Assembly (NCBI GenBank): GCA_900208305.1 | Contig: OAPG01000019.1 | Coordinates: 372,001 to 436,000, forward strand | Direction: 5' to 3' | Source of the DNA: Melanopsichium pennsylvanicum | Lineage: Eukaryota > Basidiomycota > Ustilaginomycetes > Ustilaginales | Length of the DNA stretch: 64,000 nucleotides | In this document: positions 1-9,597 of the stretch, one piece after another | How the letters are laid out: each line of letters starts with the position of its first letter | How positions within the stretch are numbered: position 1 is the stretch's first letter | Notes under the pieces: generated by a model | The model's input: only the letters and a program-made list of their open reading frames with translations | What the model was told of the DNA's origin: nothing | Databases searched by the model: none | Program-made: the position numbers and the translations under genes

Positions 1-692
1 GTTTCCATCTCCATGCCTTTGTCGCCTCCCGTGGGGACAAAGCCAAACAACGGGAGCAACGTCGGAGGAGCGCTGATTAGCATGACCCCTATGGGGCCAT
101 CCCGTAGTGCCGCCTGAACGAGCTCGTTGGCGTCGACGAACTTGTAGCCATGTACTACTAAGTTTGCTCGAGATTCGGCAGATCGGCCGGTCTCGGCGGA
201 TTTCGGTGAAATCCCTTGAACGACCGCGTCTGACCGGATCTCGTTGGGTTTTCCGAAATCGAGCTGTCCAGTATCCCAATGGACCCTTGGCTGTAGGCGT
301 CGTAGTTCATCGTACCCCAGGATGAAATCGTAGTCGCTAGCGTCAGCGACGGCGGCCTTGAGCATCCCTAGGTGTTGTCCTCCTATGACTACGTCGACGT
401 CAGCAGCGCTCGTGACCGTGAGGGAATGTCCGGTCACTCCGTGTACGGTTCTGTTTTTTATGGGTTTTGTGGTTATCGAGTACTTGCGAACAAACGGAGC
501 TGAAACTATAGACAATGCAGCGCCGGTGTTGGCGAGAATGCTAGCAGGATGGTGGTTGACCGTACCTGCTAGCTCGAGTACTGAGGCACCGGAAGCTGCA
601 GAGAAACATAATGAACAATCTTGACATATACAAGGTGATGGCAAAGGCGGTCTCAGAGCGATGCATGCCATCATTGCATCGCTCCAAGGTCG
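1..692 (-). CDS. Retrotransposon pol, N-terminal part (retropepsin-like protease), partial, entered by -1 frameshift
   Basis: The frame is open without a stop from the frameshift site (codon starting at 692) to the window edge. It contains an aspartic-protease core: a GTVN strand, then ILANTGAALSIVS where the family has D-T/S-G-A, later VDVVIGGQHLGML and FILGYDELR, matching the second conserved strand (I/L-L-G-x-D). The catalytic Asp is Asn here (codon AAC at 530-528). After the protease the frame runs on through a linker that contains one copy of the 17-nt palindrome described elsewhere. Pol has no start codon of its own that is needed: the -1 frame overlaps the gag end exactly at the slippery site. 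Identification as retropepsin is firm; activity is unlikely. Confidence 0.8.
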
Positions 693-698
693 TTTCCC
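656..698 (-). promoter_or_regulatory. Predicted -1 programmed ribosomal frameshift signal at gag/pol junction
   Basis: On the minus strand the heptamer GGGAAAC (698-692) is read in the gag frame as G GGA AAC, the X XXY YYZ form needed for tandem -1 slippage. After a 7-nt spacer comes a perfect 10-bp hairpin: GAGCGATGCA (684-675) pairs with TGCATCGCTC (665-656), with a 9-nt loop. The gag stop TGA (673-671) lies in that loop. A shift at AAC enters exactly the open pol frame. Heptamer, spacer and stem all match the known retroviral/retroelement design. Confidence 0.8.
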
Positions 699-2041
699 TC
701 GTCCTCGTGGTAGGGCTCGCCGGCGTCGTGATCGTCGGCGAAGAGGTTGGGGTCAAAGTGGTCTTCAAGACCGCCATCGTCTTCGCGATGGTCTTCAGCT
801 CCGTCTCCTTCCTCTGGTGAGCCGTCCTGTGGTTTCTCCGACTCCAACACCACGTGCGCTCGCATCTGTGGTCCTGATGGTCTAGCCGGGTAAACCGTTG
901 GCTTGGCGTCTGGACAGTTCCGCTGCCAATGCCCGGTCTTGCCGCAGACCCTACAAGCGTCGCTGTTAAATGTTGTTGGGCCGGGGACGACCCTTCGGTC
1001 GTCGCGAGGTCTCGGTGGTGCTTCCCGTACCGGCAGCTTCTGTGCCAGATGAGGGGGCAACGGTCGAGAGCCAGTTCTCTGGGGAATGCCCGGTTCGGTA
1101 TGAGCAGTCCTGATTGCTGGGGTTGAGGCGAAGCGGACAGCATTCTGCTGATGCCGCATACGCTGGCGATCAATGTCCTCGACCTCCCGGTACCAGGCCC
1201 ACTGGTCTTCAGGTGGGTTACGCTCGAACTTCTCCTGAAGTGAGCAAGTAAGGCTCCCTCGGAAGAGGTCGATGACGAACTCAGGGTCCTCCATGTGGCA
1301 CTGAGCTGCCAGGTCTCGGAATTGCTCGACATGTCGCGTTGCTGCTCCTGGTGTGTTGGTAATAAGCCTCAACGCTAGGAGTTTGTTGTAGGCATCGACC
1401 CTGTCGCTGCGCTGATTGTACAGCTCCCTGAGTCGAGTGGTGAAGTGGCTCCAATCATGGAAGAGCATCCCTTGACGATGCCGATCGACGCGGAGCTTAC
1501 CCTTCCACCACTCTCGAGCGGTGCCCTCGAGCTGGGCTGCCGTGTGTAGGATCATCGAAGTATGGTCGTACACACCATTAGCCTTGAACCAAGCGTCGGC
1601 CTCGAGAATGAAGATATCGATGTTGCGAGTGTCGAGCTTGGGGAATGGAGTCTTGAGGGCAGCGTGGGGCTGAGTGTCCTGTTCACTGCCAGTGCCGGTC
1701 CATGCCTCCGGGGTCACCGGTTTGACATACCGAGGTCCAGTAGGCGTAGCGTACTTTTCTTGGTCGGTGTACGCTCGTCGGTCAAGAATGTTGAAGGTGA
1801 CAGACCGAGGGTGTGGTCTAGTCGCAGGAGTGGGTGTCTCGAGACCACCAAGGTAGGACTCATCCGCCTGCTGCAAGGCTCGACGGGTCGGGGAGCTTAG
1901 ATCATGCTCCCTAGCTCGTCGACCAGGGGATGGAGTCTCCTGTTGGTCGAGCCGAGCCTTGAGTGCGGCATTGTCTACCTGCTGCTGCTCAAGGAGGGCG
2001 ATGAGGCGGTCGAGTCTGTCATGTAGTGCAGAGTCGGCCAT
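671..2041 (-). CDS. Retrotransposon Gag polyprotein (capsid + CCHC zinc knuckle)
   Basis: 456 aa, starting at an ATG at 2041. Residues 1-35 form a short coiled coil (LDRLIALLEQQQ type), followed by a Pro/Arg-rich linker. A retrotrans_gag capsid domain lies around residues 130-290 (landmarks TAREWWKG, FTTRLRELYNQ, FRDLAAQC). A single CCHC nucleocapsid knuckle, CRVCGKTGHWQRNC, lies near residues 361-374. The C-terminal tail is very acidic (EEGDGAEDH..., EPYHEDEGND) and ends just after the slippery heptamer. The reading frame is intact, unlike the protease motif in the following pol. It packages the element RNA in cytoplasmic virus-like particles (family knowledge). Confidence 0.88.
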   Translation of the reverse strand: MADSALHDRLDRLIALLEQQQVDNAALKARLDQQETPSPGRRAREHDLSSPTRRALQQADESYLGGLETPTPATRPHPRSVTFNILDRRAYTDQEKYATPTGPRYVKPVTPEAWTGTGSEQDTQPHAALKTPFPKLDTRNIDIFILEADAWFKANGVYDHTSMILHTAAQLEGTAREWWKGKLRVDRHRQGMLFHDWSHFTTRLRELYNQRSDRVDAYNKLLALRLITNTPGAATRHVEQFRDLAAQCHMEDPEFVIDLFRGSLTCSLQEKFERNPPEDQWAWYREVEDIDRQRMRHQQNAVRFASTPAIRTAHTEPGIPQRTGSRPLPPHLAQKLPVREAPPRPRDDRRVVPGPTTFNSDACRVCGKTGHWQRNCPDAKPTVYPARPSGPQMRAHVVLESEKPQDGSPEEGDGAEDHREDDGGLEDHFDPNLFADDHDAGEPYHEDEGNDLGAMQ

Positions 2042-3065
2042 CTTGGTGAACTTGGGGCGTCGCTTGTACCATCCACTCTAATGTCAGCGGTCGCATGCCA
2101 GAGATCCGAATTCCCGTGAGAAAGCGCGACTCGCCGGATTTCAGTGAATTCCGGCGGTTAAGCTTGGCCTCAACGGATATCGGAGAGAATCCCGCGAGTG
2201 GCGATCTCTCGACGGATATCGGCTGACCGCTGGTGACACTCCGTACAGAGGTAACGCGGCAAGCTCGGACGGGGTATTCGGTCGACGCGAGTGTCACGAC
2301 GTCGACGGGATACTGCTGATGGCTGGGTTAGACCTCAGCCGTCGTTGCCGGTGGAGTTATGAGGGACTGGTTGTGGTGCCAGGCCCGCGGTTGAGGTTCC
2401 GCCTGTAGTTGAGGTGCTACAGCGTTGATTGTGGTGTCGACGACGTCTATACGTTGTTCTCCGTTCACCGACGGGGACACAGACTATATGGATCGCAATA
2501 AATGGTATTGCAATGTGCGACGTGTGAAGAGTATGGTAAGTACGACGTACTGATAACTATGTGTGACTGAGATATAAGATAGAGTGGATGAGCCTCCGCT
2601 CATCCGATAGCGGGGAACAGAGTATTTATATATATATGTATCGTGTGCGAGGTCCATCGGTACTGTACAACCTGCGTGCGTCGAGCTTGGACCCCCGCAC
2701 GATAAGACTGCCCCCTAGTCCTTCGGCAGGGTGCTTCCGAGCACGCCCGCGTGCTCCCTCTCCGTTGCCCCCTGGGCGTCGATTGGCCCACATGTTGTTC
2801 CGGCGTGGCGTTGGTCGCCGCCATTGCAGATGCTCCCCTTGCCATCGATACCTTCGATATCCGGCGAGTCCCTGCCACTCGCCAAATTTCCGTGAGATCC
2901 GTTGAGACCTGCTCTCTCACCGTATTTCGTCCGATTCAACTTCTCGGTCCTGCGCTAACCTTAAATCCCATGAGCCCACCAATATCCACCAGATCTCCCT
3001 GAGATCCGTCGAGACATGCTCTCCCACCGGATCTCAGCCGATTCAACATCTCTGGTCTGCGCAGA
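2042..3065. repeat. Leader/LTR-like region with a recurring 17-nt imperfect palindrome
   Basis: No gene is visible here. Copies of a palindrome of the form RGATYTC-NNT-GARATCC lie at 2136-2152, 2884-2900 and 2991-3007, with a fourth inside pol at 198-214. Half-copies (GGATATCGG, GGATCTC) occur near 2174, 2213, 3033 and 3485. The last two full copies sit in a diverged direct duplication: about 2884-2960 resembles about 2991-3064 (shared GAGATCCG-TGAGAC, TGCTCTC-CACCG and CCGATTCAAC blocks). The stretch probably belongs to the retroelement LTR/leader and a neighbouring related fragment. Confidence 0.55.
2619..2642 (-). promoter_or_regulatory. TATA-box-like tract of the retrotransposon promoter
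   Basis: On the minus strand the sequence reads as an uninterrupted TATATATATAAATA tract about 580 nt upstream of the gag ATG, where the 5' LTR promoter is expected. The exact LTR borders are unresolved. Confidence 0.45.
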
Positions 3066-3510
3066 CCTCTTCCTTGGGACCCACTCCCGTGACAGGGTCC
3101 AAGAACTATCAACCACCTCCTGTGCCAACTGCGGTAACTACCTCCCACTGCGGCGCTACAATGTTAGATTGCCAACAGCCGTATTCTGCTTACAGAGGGG
3201 CCAGCTGCGGTTGGACGGTAGGAGGGTTGTGTTAGGCCAACCGCTCCTCTGCAAGGGATCCGGAGAGGGTCGGTTGTGGCTTGATTGCAACAGTTGCTCA
3301 ATTGGGAGGGGGGGCCGAGCGCCCACTCTTTGGACTACGGTTGGTGGGGCACTAACACAGCAACTGGCGCTTACATCAAGGACACTTGTGTATAGCGCAG
3401 GTCATACAATCATTAGGACAAGTTGCACTACCGCTGAACAGAGTGTTCACAGAGGCTAGTCAACTCAGAGTGGTTCCAGCGGATCTCAGAACAAGACCGG
3501 ATAGAATACC
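3066..3510. other. Non-coding or degenerate element DNA
   Basis: A plus-strand reading frame of about 147 codons (3016-3459) crosses this stretch, but it begins inside the repeated palindrome unit, has no recognisable domain and has a composition of no clear coding character. CpG content is normal here, in contrast with the next kilobase. I see no RNA gene. Confidence 0.4.
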
Positions 3511-3590
3511 CACTTCTAGCGGGTTTCATTTTGAAACACAATAGAACGCGCACTTCCAGCAGGTTTCATTTTGAAACACAATAAAACCCC
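3511..3590. repeat. Two-copy 40-bp tandem repeat at the edge of the CpG desert
   Basis: The units 3511-3550 and 3551-3590 align without gaps and share the internal palindrome TTTCATTTTGAAA. Unit 1 keeps CpG (AGCGGG, AACGCG). Unit 2 reads AGCAGG and AAACCCC at the same places, so the loss of CpG starts exactly at the unit border. Confidence 0.8.
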
Positions 3591-4483
3591 ATGTTTCATT
3601 GGATAATAAACCAAATCCCAAGTTAGGCACATTGGCCCCTGACAGCAGACATATTTGCAGAATGCATGCACACAAATAGGCTGCAAAAGACACACTCTGT
3701 GTAACAGTTTCCTCATAGGGCCAGAATTGGTACCATAGCTGCAAGAGCATGAAGATCTTTGAACAATAATGAACCAAGTATGGAGTCACAGAGACCCCAA
3801 GCTTAAGCCTCCAAGTCAAGTGCCACTTCTAAGAGTTGTGGCCCTTGCATTGCAGCATCAAGCTGGGTAAGATTAGTTTCATCAGTGCACTTGTGTGTCA
3901 CCAGAGGCACCACCAGTGAGTGTTGCAGATGTTCTCCAAGTCTGGAGCAAGTTGTTGCTTATATTTCAGTGTCACATGAATTGAAAATGTTGGGTAAGCC
4001 AGCTACAGTTCTAGCTGGTATAGTGCTTTTGCTGCTCACTATGTTTTGGTTGAGTCCCCAATTCCTGACCCCTGACATTGTGCTCTGCTAACTACAGCCT
4101 AAAACTCCTTGATTCAGCCTGGAGCCAAAGCTCTTTGTCTGAATTGGGAGCAAGATCATGCTTGAGGCCATATGCAATACATTGCTAACCATTTTCTATT
4201 TGCCTGAGCTATGCAGAATGGAGGAGAAGGTTGGAATTATCCAGCTCACAGAACAATGCTTTCTTTTTGCAAGCAAAGCTTGTTGTTCTGTAAAGCAATT
4301 TCAGTGGCTCAGTACGCAAGAGACAAGTCCACCTAGATGATGATGGTGGTTGTATAGTCTCTACAATCTCCAGCTTTTGCTGGGTAGAGTCAGTGGAGAA
4401 AGATTGAGAAGGACTATAGCCTTGTCTTGAATCAGGTAGCACTGCTTTCTATTAGATCTCTGGGTGCCAGATTTAACTGCTCT
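3551..4483. other. CpG-depleted relic, probably a decayed retroelement
   Basis: There is no CpG at all from 3551 to 4314 and only one (4315) up to 4483, although flanking DNA is CpG-rich. TpG and CpA are abundant. No intact reading frame exists. Minus-strand fragments around 4209-4442 (a QQKLEIVE...TEPLKLLY... stretch) weakly recall the RNase H end of copia-type pol, but stops and shifts interrupt it and I cannot confirm the family. The pattern fits old cytosine methylation followed by deamination of a silenced repeat. Confidence 0.6.
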
Positions 4484-4840
4484 CGGGACTCGGAAATCCA
4501 ATCACTTTTACCATGTTTTGATGGTGTCATTTCGCGGATAAAATTAATTTTGAGCCTGCACTTTGTCAAGCCTGCTTGGCTGGAGAACCGTTGGCCAACC
4601 TTACCCAAGTTGGAGTGGGAGCAGTGATTTTTTTTTTCGATTCCCGTTGGGGGTTTTTTTTTTGCGCGACTCAGCCGTTTCCATTTCAAGTCACAGTACA
4701 GGCAGGTGAGAAAATGAGAAATTAGAGCGAAAAGCAATTGATTGTTATTAGCTAGCAGGCTCTGGAGAGCGAGGCAGACATAGGAAAACGGAGACGTGTG
4801 TGGTTGGAGCTCGGTCTAAACCGCTGGTTGGCGCGCACAG

Positions 4841-4914
<74 letters not shown>

Positions 4915-5803
4915 CAGAAGAGAGTGGGAAAATAGCACATGCACTTGTCAGACGCACGAAATACCACTCTGCTACTGCTTGCGCTGTCAGAGGTGCTGGA
5001 AAGCTCCTCAGCTCGTGATCCTGTCTTTTGCCTGTCTGTGCCCAACCACAGGCGTGTCCTCCCTCTCTGTGTGCGCCCTGTCGGCCGTCCGCCCGTCACT
5101 CACCCCACTCACGCTCTCCTGTGTGATTAACAGAGACTCTCTCACATCTTCGCGTCGCCGTTGGAATCAGAGTATCTGTACCGCAGACCTCTCAACACAC
5201 ATTCACTCTCGGATTCCGATCGTGCTCTTGCTTCTTTCTCCCTTCTCTCTCGACGACTTGTATTCTATATTCATCGGCTTCACATCCTCGTCATCATTCT
5301 CGACTCAACACGTCTCCCCGTTCCATCCTCCTACATTCTGTCACTCTTTTCAAAAACCCTTGCCAAGCTGTCAGCAAGGAATACGTCCTAGCTCGCACAT
5401 AATTTATCGACGCAAAATTGCGGTCCGCCTCATATTTACGTGACAAGGTTCCCGGCCTAGGACAAGGTTGGCCTCGAGGCTCTTGAACCTGCACTGTCCG
5501 CCGCTGCAGGCTCATTGTTCACCCACATCACACAACCAAGTAGCAACAGTGGACGCCAACGCCAACGTGGTCGCAAACAGCTCTCTCGGTGCACATCCGA
5601 CAAGTTGCCCTCCTCAGACCTATCAGCCCTGCTCAGCAGCTTTCTCATACCGTATTCAAAAAGTCTCGAACCTCCCGAGCCAGGCATAACCCGTCAACCT
5701 TGACCTCGGCTTGGTGTTCTTGTAAAAGGTGAAAGCGGGCTGCAACCCAACCCGTCGTTCGAATCTCTGCTTGGCACCACGTACCGTTTCATCGGTCACG
5801 ACC
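4484..5803. other. Intergenic/5' region upstream of the DUF3405 gene
   Basis: Contains the CA microsatellite (4842-4911) and, from about 5130 on, pyrimidine-rich DNA (many TCT/CTC runs) typical of a fungal promoter and 5' untranslated region before the ATG at 5804. No gene is supported. Confidence 0.5.
4842..4911. repeat. (CA)35 dinucleotide microsatellite
   Basis: An uninterrupted CA repeat of about 70 bp, likely length-polymorphic. Confidence 0.95.
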
Positions 5804-8020
5804 ATGTCTGAAAAGTCCAACTTCCTCTCACCATCTATGTCGCCTTCCTCTTCATCGTCCGGTGGCAACCCACCACCGCCATACGGCTTCCATCACCTTC
5901 CTCACTCTCCTACCGGCTCTCGCACACCCAGCCGACCCGGCTCTCCGCCACATGGCGGCAGCGTCCCTTCTCCTGGTGGAGTTCCTGGCACTTTTGTGCT
6001 CAACCTCGGCAAGCTGGGCGGCTTCTACATCATCCGCATACCTCCTATCGTACAAAAGGTCCTCGGCATCCTCTTGCGGAAATGGAAGACGCTCGTCTTT
6101 GTCGCACTATTTGGAACTCTGGCCGCTTTTGGTCTCTTTGGGGCCATGTCGACAGAATGGCGCGAGATGACCTACTACCGGGTCGATCCTTACCCGGTCA
6201 TTCCAGCGGGACACAAAATTGGCTCCGCTGGCTCATCGAGTCCCTTCCACCCTCCGTCGACGCGACCTATCGCTCCGCCCAAGTTTGGCGCCTGTCTAGG
6301 TCCGAAAGACGTTCCCATTCCTCGAGCACCCGCAGAACTGTACGACACGCCCGACACACATCCAATCCCTCTGGTCGGCAGCTACGAGGCTGCCGGCATG
6401 GAATTTGGCAAGTGCATGACCTACCGTTCCCGATACCAGATGTACTCGGACGAAGCACTCAACATCACATACAGAAAGGACACTTCCGAGCTCCAGGCAT
6501 ACCTTGCCAAGGCTGAGGACTACGATGACGACCCGGATAACGTCAAGCCATTGAAGAAAAAGCCAAAGCAGCAGAATGGCGCCAACAGCACCGACAGCAC
6601 TTCCGAATCGGACGCATCCTCCGAGCGCGAGAAAATCGACCCGCTCTACGGCCCACGCAAGCCCGAGGGCATGAGCGAAGGCGAATGGGAAGGCCGTCTT
6701 CGCGACCGCTTGTGGCGTGCCAATGTTCTCAGCGAGGAGCTCGGTCCCAGCAGCTACCCCGACTGGCGTGCCTTGATGGAGAATTGCTACCAGAAGCGCC
6801 TCCACGACCGTGGCATGGCTGGCGGTGTCGATCAGTTCGATCCTCACAACCTGCCAACTAGCGAAGAGCCTCACACTGGCGGTAGTCACGCACGCGTTTT
6901 CACCACCCCTGAAACCAAGCGAACTGCTGTCGTCATGCGATCGTACGAAGGCTACGCTTGGCGCGAGGATGACATTCTCAATTTGCGAGCTCTGATCAGC
7001 GAACTCTCGCTCAACAACCCTCATACGCCGTACGACGTCCGAATCTTGGTAGAGGTCAAGTCGCGCCACCTTGCTGTCTTCACCTCCGAATGGGACCGTC
7101 TCAATGTGCTCCGATCAAGTGTTCCTCGCGAGTTCTGGGGTCTCGTCGAGCTCTGGACTGAGGACGAGATGTGTGCACTCTACCCCGGTCTTCCAGGAAA
7201 GTTCCTCAATAAGATGTTCGCACAGACTTCGTACCGATCATGTCTGATGGCGCTGCAGAAGTTCTACCTCGACCACCAGGAGTACGACTTCATATACAAT
7301 TGGGAGATGGACGTGCGCTACATTGGCAACTACCTCGACTTCTTCGAGGGGATTGAAGACTACTCACGCCGCGAGCCTCTCCACTCTGGTATGGACAAGT
7401 ACGACACTTGGCTCGTACGCAACGTCAGCATCTCGGAGGACAACTGGCGCGACAACACGTCTCTCACTGTCGGACGTGGACAGGAGGCTGATCTTATCAC
7501 GCTTGGACCGATCTTTGACCCACGAGGATCGGGATGGTACTGGGAGTACGATGTGCAGAACTACCCGCCTGGCCAGGACACGGACCGTCGCGCTTCGATT
7601 GGTACCAACATGCGCATGAGCCGAGCTCTGCTGGAGGCCATGAACGTGGTCAATGCAGAAGCCAAAAAGTCGCTCCATTGTGAGGCATGGCCCACGACGT
7701 TGGTGCTTCACTCGCAACTGCCCATGTCGCACGACCACTCGTTCTACCCTGAAGCTGGATTCACGCACAACCTGCCGTTGCCATTTAAGGGCGTGTTTGT
7801 GCCGCATCCAGTTTACTTCCGTCACGTGTGGGAGCCTGAGGTGTTGCATAACAGAATCAATCGCCCCGATTTCTACAAGAAGATCAACGAAAAAGTGATG
7901 CGAGACAGTTCGTTCTACTATGATGGCGCCCATAGTCGAGAGGTCTATGTGGGATGGAAGGAGAAAGAGAAGGTTTGTCGTGCGCCGATGCTGTTGCATC
8001 CCATCAAGCGTGTCAACTGA
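5804..8020 (+). CDS. DUF3405 family type II membrane protein (putative glycosyltransferase-like)
   Basis: 738 aa. The start is the ATG in GACCATGTCTGA, a good Kozak context; the in-frame codon upstream at 5729 is GTG. Residues 1-70 are Ser/Pro-rich and disordered. One hydrophobic segment (about residues 90-125, LVFVALFGTLAAFGLFGAM) acts as a signal anchor and suggests a Golgi/ER lumenal C-terminus. An acidic linker (around residues 240-290) precedes the conserved region, which begins with KRTAVVMRSYEGYAW and contains YDVRILVEVK, FYLDHQEYDFIYNWEMDVRY and GRGQEADLITLGPIFDP, all landmarks of fungal DUF3405. The WEMDVRY block recalls metal-binding acidic motifs of glycosyltransferases, but no activity is established; that reading is inference. 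No intron. Confidence 0.85.
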   Translation: MSEKSNFLSPSMSPSSSSSGGNPPPPYGFHHLPHSPTGSRTPSRPGSPPHGGSVPSPGGVPGTFVLNLGKLGGFYIIRIPPIVQKVLGILLRKWKTLVFVALFGTLAAFGLFGAMSTEWREMTYYRVDPYPVIPAGHKIGSAGSSSPFHPPSTRPIAPPKFGACLGPKDVPIPRAPAELYDTPDTHPIPLVGSYEAAGMEFGKCMTYRSRYQMYSDEALNITYRKDTSELQAYLAKAEDYDDDPDNVKPLKKKPKQQNGANSTDSTSESDASSEREKIDPLYGPRKPEGMSEGEWEGRLRDRLWRANVLSEELGPSSYPDWRALMENCYQKRLHDRGMAGGVDQFDPHNLPTSEEPHTGGSHARVFTTPETKRTAVVMRSYEGYAWREDDILNLRALISELSLNNPHTPYDVRILVEVKSRHLAVFTSEWDRLNVLRSSVPREFWGLVELWTEDEMCALYPGLPGKFLNKMFAQTSYRSCLMALQKFYLDHQEYDFIYNWEMDVRYIGNYLDFFEGIEDYSRREPLHSGMDKYDTWLVRNVSISEDNWRDNTSLTVGRGQEADLITLGPIFDPRGSGWYWEYDVQNYPPGQDTDRRASIGTNMRMSRALLEAMNVVNAEAKKSLHCEAWPTTLVLHSQLPMSHDHSFYPEAGFTHNLPLPFKGVFVPHPVYFRHVWEPEVLHNRINRPDFYKKINEKVMRDSSFYYDGAHSREVYVGWKEKEKVCRAPMLLHPIKRVN

Positions 8021-9597
8021 GCATGCTCATCTTGTCTTTCTCTTTGCCTCCCTCGTGCTTCAATTGCAATTCCTTCCATACCCACACGAGGGTATTTTTA
8101 TCTCCAACCTCTTCAGCATTTTCATATCTCACAATTAAACCAGTCTTTTGGACGGATTCCATCTCCTTTATTCGCATTCTTTCATGTCGGCTGTTTTTGC
8201 ACTGTTGACGCCTGGCCGGAGCAAAACTGAGCCTCGACATTGCAAGGCCGCGCACTCATTCCATTAAGAAACAGCCCCGTTTCGATCAGGATTGTCCAGC
8301 GATGTCTCTCACACTGGCCCGACCCTTTTGATCCCTCTATGTTGGTCGCTTAAATGCGTCAATCATGTAAAACAAGACCCAATCAAACCGGAACTTTCCC
8401 CCGACGCTCCTTTAGTAAAGCTCACGCTTCGCATGTAAATACACTCACATACTTAAAAGAACATTCATCGACACTTGTCGAGCATACAGTCTGTGTGATG
8501 TGTCGTACTTTTAGGTGTACCAAGTTCTCGTTCGTCGGTTCGCCAACTTCCCGCTGGACGCCAAGGGACCATCATGCCAACTTCAAACTTTGTAAAAGCA
8601 AGGCGCACAACGTGAAGCGAAATTTGGCTCGGCCAGAGCGTCAGAGCCTGAGGTGGAGGTTCGATCCTCCACAACTCGTCGCGTGCCTGACTGTGTGACG
8701 TCTTAGTGGGAACAACAAAAGGGCAGACAACAGGACCTGCCCTTCCGCTCAGCAAAAATATATCATTTGCTTGCTCAGGGAAGTCTGGATCATATTGTCT
8801 CGCTGCCATGCAGCCGCCAAGACGGGTCAAAGCGAGGCCTCAATGAGCACATCTGAGTGAGCTAGAATGCGGGGTCAAGCGCTATTTTTGGGTTACTGCA
8901 ACTTCGCGGAATCGAAAGTGTCAGCTAAGAATCGAGGTATTTCAACGATTTTTGAGACGTGCTCTGATGCGCATTTCTGAGGCGAAGCTTTTTGTTCAGA
9001 AAGAGTGCGCTGTAGCCGTTTTGTGGTGCTGCAAGCTGCGGATACCTAAAAACACTCTCCAGAGAAGGGTTCGTGCGCGTCCGAGCTCGAGCCGTGCATA
9101 GCGTACCCTTTGCTTGTACTGGTCATACCATGCTTTGAACATCAACACCTTGAGACGAGTGCATCAGACCGAGCTGTCTATGCGTGCCTTAATTCCCTTC
9201 TCTTCTACCGGACATCACGCACCAACTTCGGTTCAGCTGGACCTACCATCCGCCATTCGACTGAGCAGTACTAGGACATCGTTGCGATAATTTGTTTGGT
9301 TTCTCGTTTCCTGGATTCAGCATACAAGGCTCTCTTTCCGCATATCCTATCCATCACTCCAGCCCACTCCAACCTAGCTCAGCCTCGAGCCGGCGACATC
9401 TTCCGTCAAATTCACAGGGACGGTCAAGAACCTCTAACAAGTCAAGCCATGCATCACAGCAGTTAGATTGACCTCGCGCCCAAGACTCAGCACAGTCAAG
9501 CCTTGCATTTCGGACCAGATCCGACTTGGGCACAGCCGCAAGTCTATCGGATAGCAACCTCTTTCTCACGAGGCCTGGTCTTTCTGCCTTGTACAAT
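8021..9597. other. Intergenic region
   Basis: A 3' untranslated pyrimidine-rich stretch is followed by mixed-composition DNA. A hairpin with a TTCGAT loop at about 8655-8676 resembles a tRNA T-arm but is not part of a tRNA (see rejected items). From about 9180 the sequence becomes CT/CA-rich, as expected for the promoter and leader of the next gene. No gene is supported. Confidence 0.5.

Larger units (their letters stand above)
1..2660 (-). mobile_element. Ty3/gypsy-type LTR retrotransposon, 5' portion (continues past window start)
   Basis: Read on the minus strand, the element has an LTR-like promoter region with a TATA tract (about 2620-2642), a leader of roughly 580 nt, a gag gene (2041-671) and the start of pol (692 to the window edge), with a retropepsin-like protease first. 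Gag and pol lie in different frames, joined by a -1 frameshift signal. Capsid plus zinc knuckle followed by protease first in pol fits Ty3/gypsy. Reverse transcriptase, RNase H and integrase would lie outside the window. I could not fix the exact LTR ends or a primer-binding site, so the upper boundary is approximate. The protease active-site Asp is replaced by Asn, so this copy is probably not autonomous. Confidence 0.85.

Noticed and set aside
3016..3459. Plus-strand frame of 147 codons
   Set aside because: It begins inside the repeated palindrome unit next to the retroelement and shows no recognisable protein.
5729..5803. Longer start for the DUF3405 gene
   Set aside because: The codon at 5729 is GTG; the first ATG with good context is at 5804. 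The same logic moved the starts of the START, surface-protein 2, COQ11-COQ10 and arrestin genes inward from TTG codons.
8640..8690. tRNA-like sequence with GGTTCGATCC on the plus strand
   Set aside because: The hairpin has a 6-nt TTCGAT loop instead of 7, and no acceptor, anticodon or D-arm partner is found upstream.
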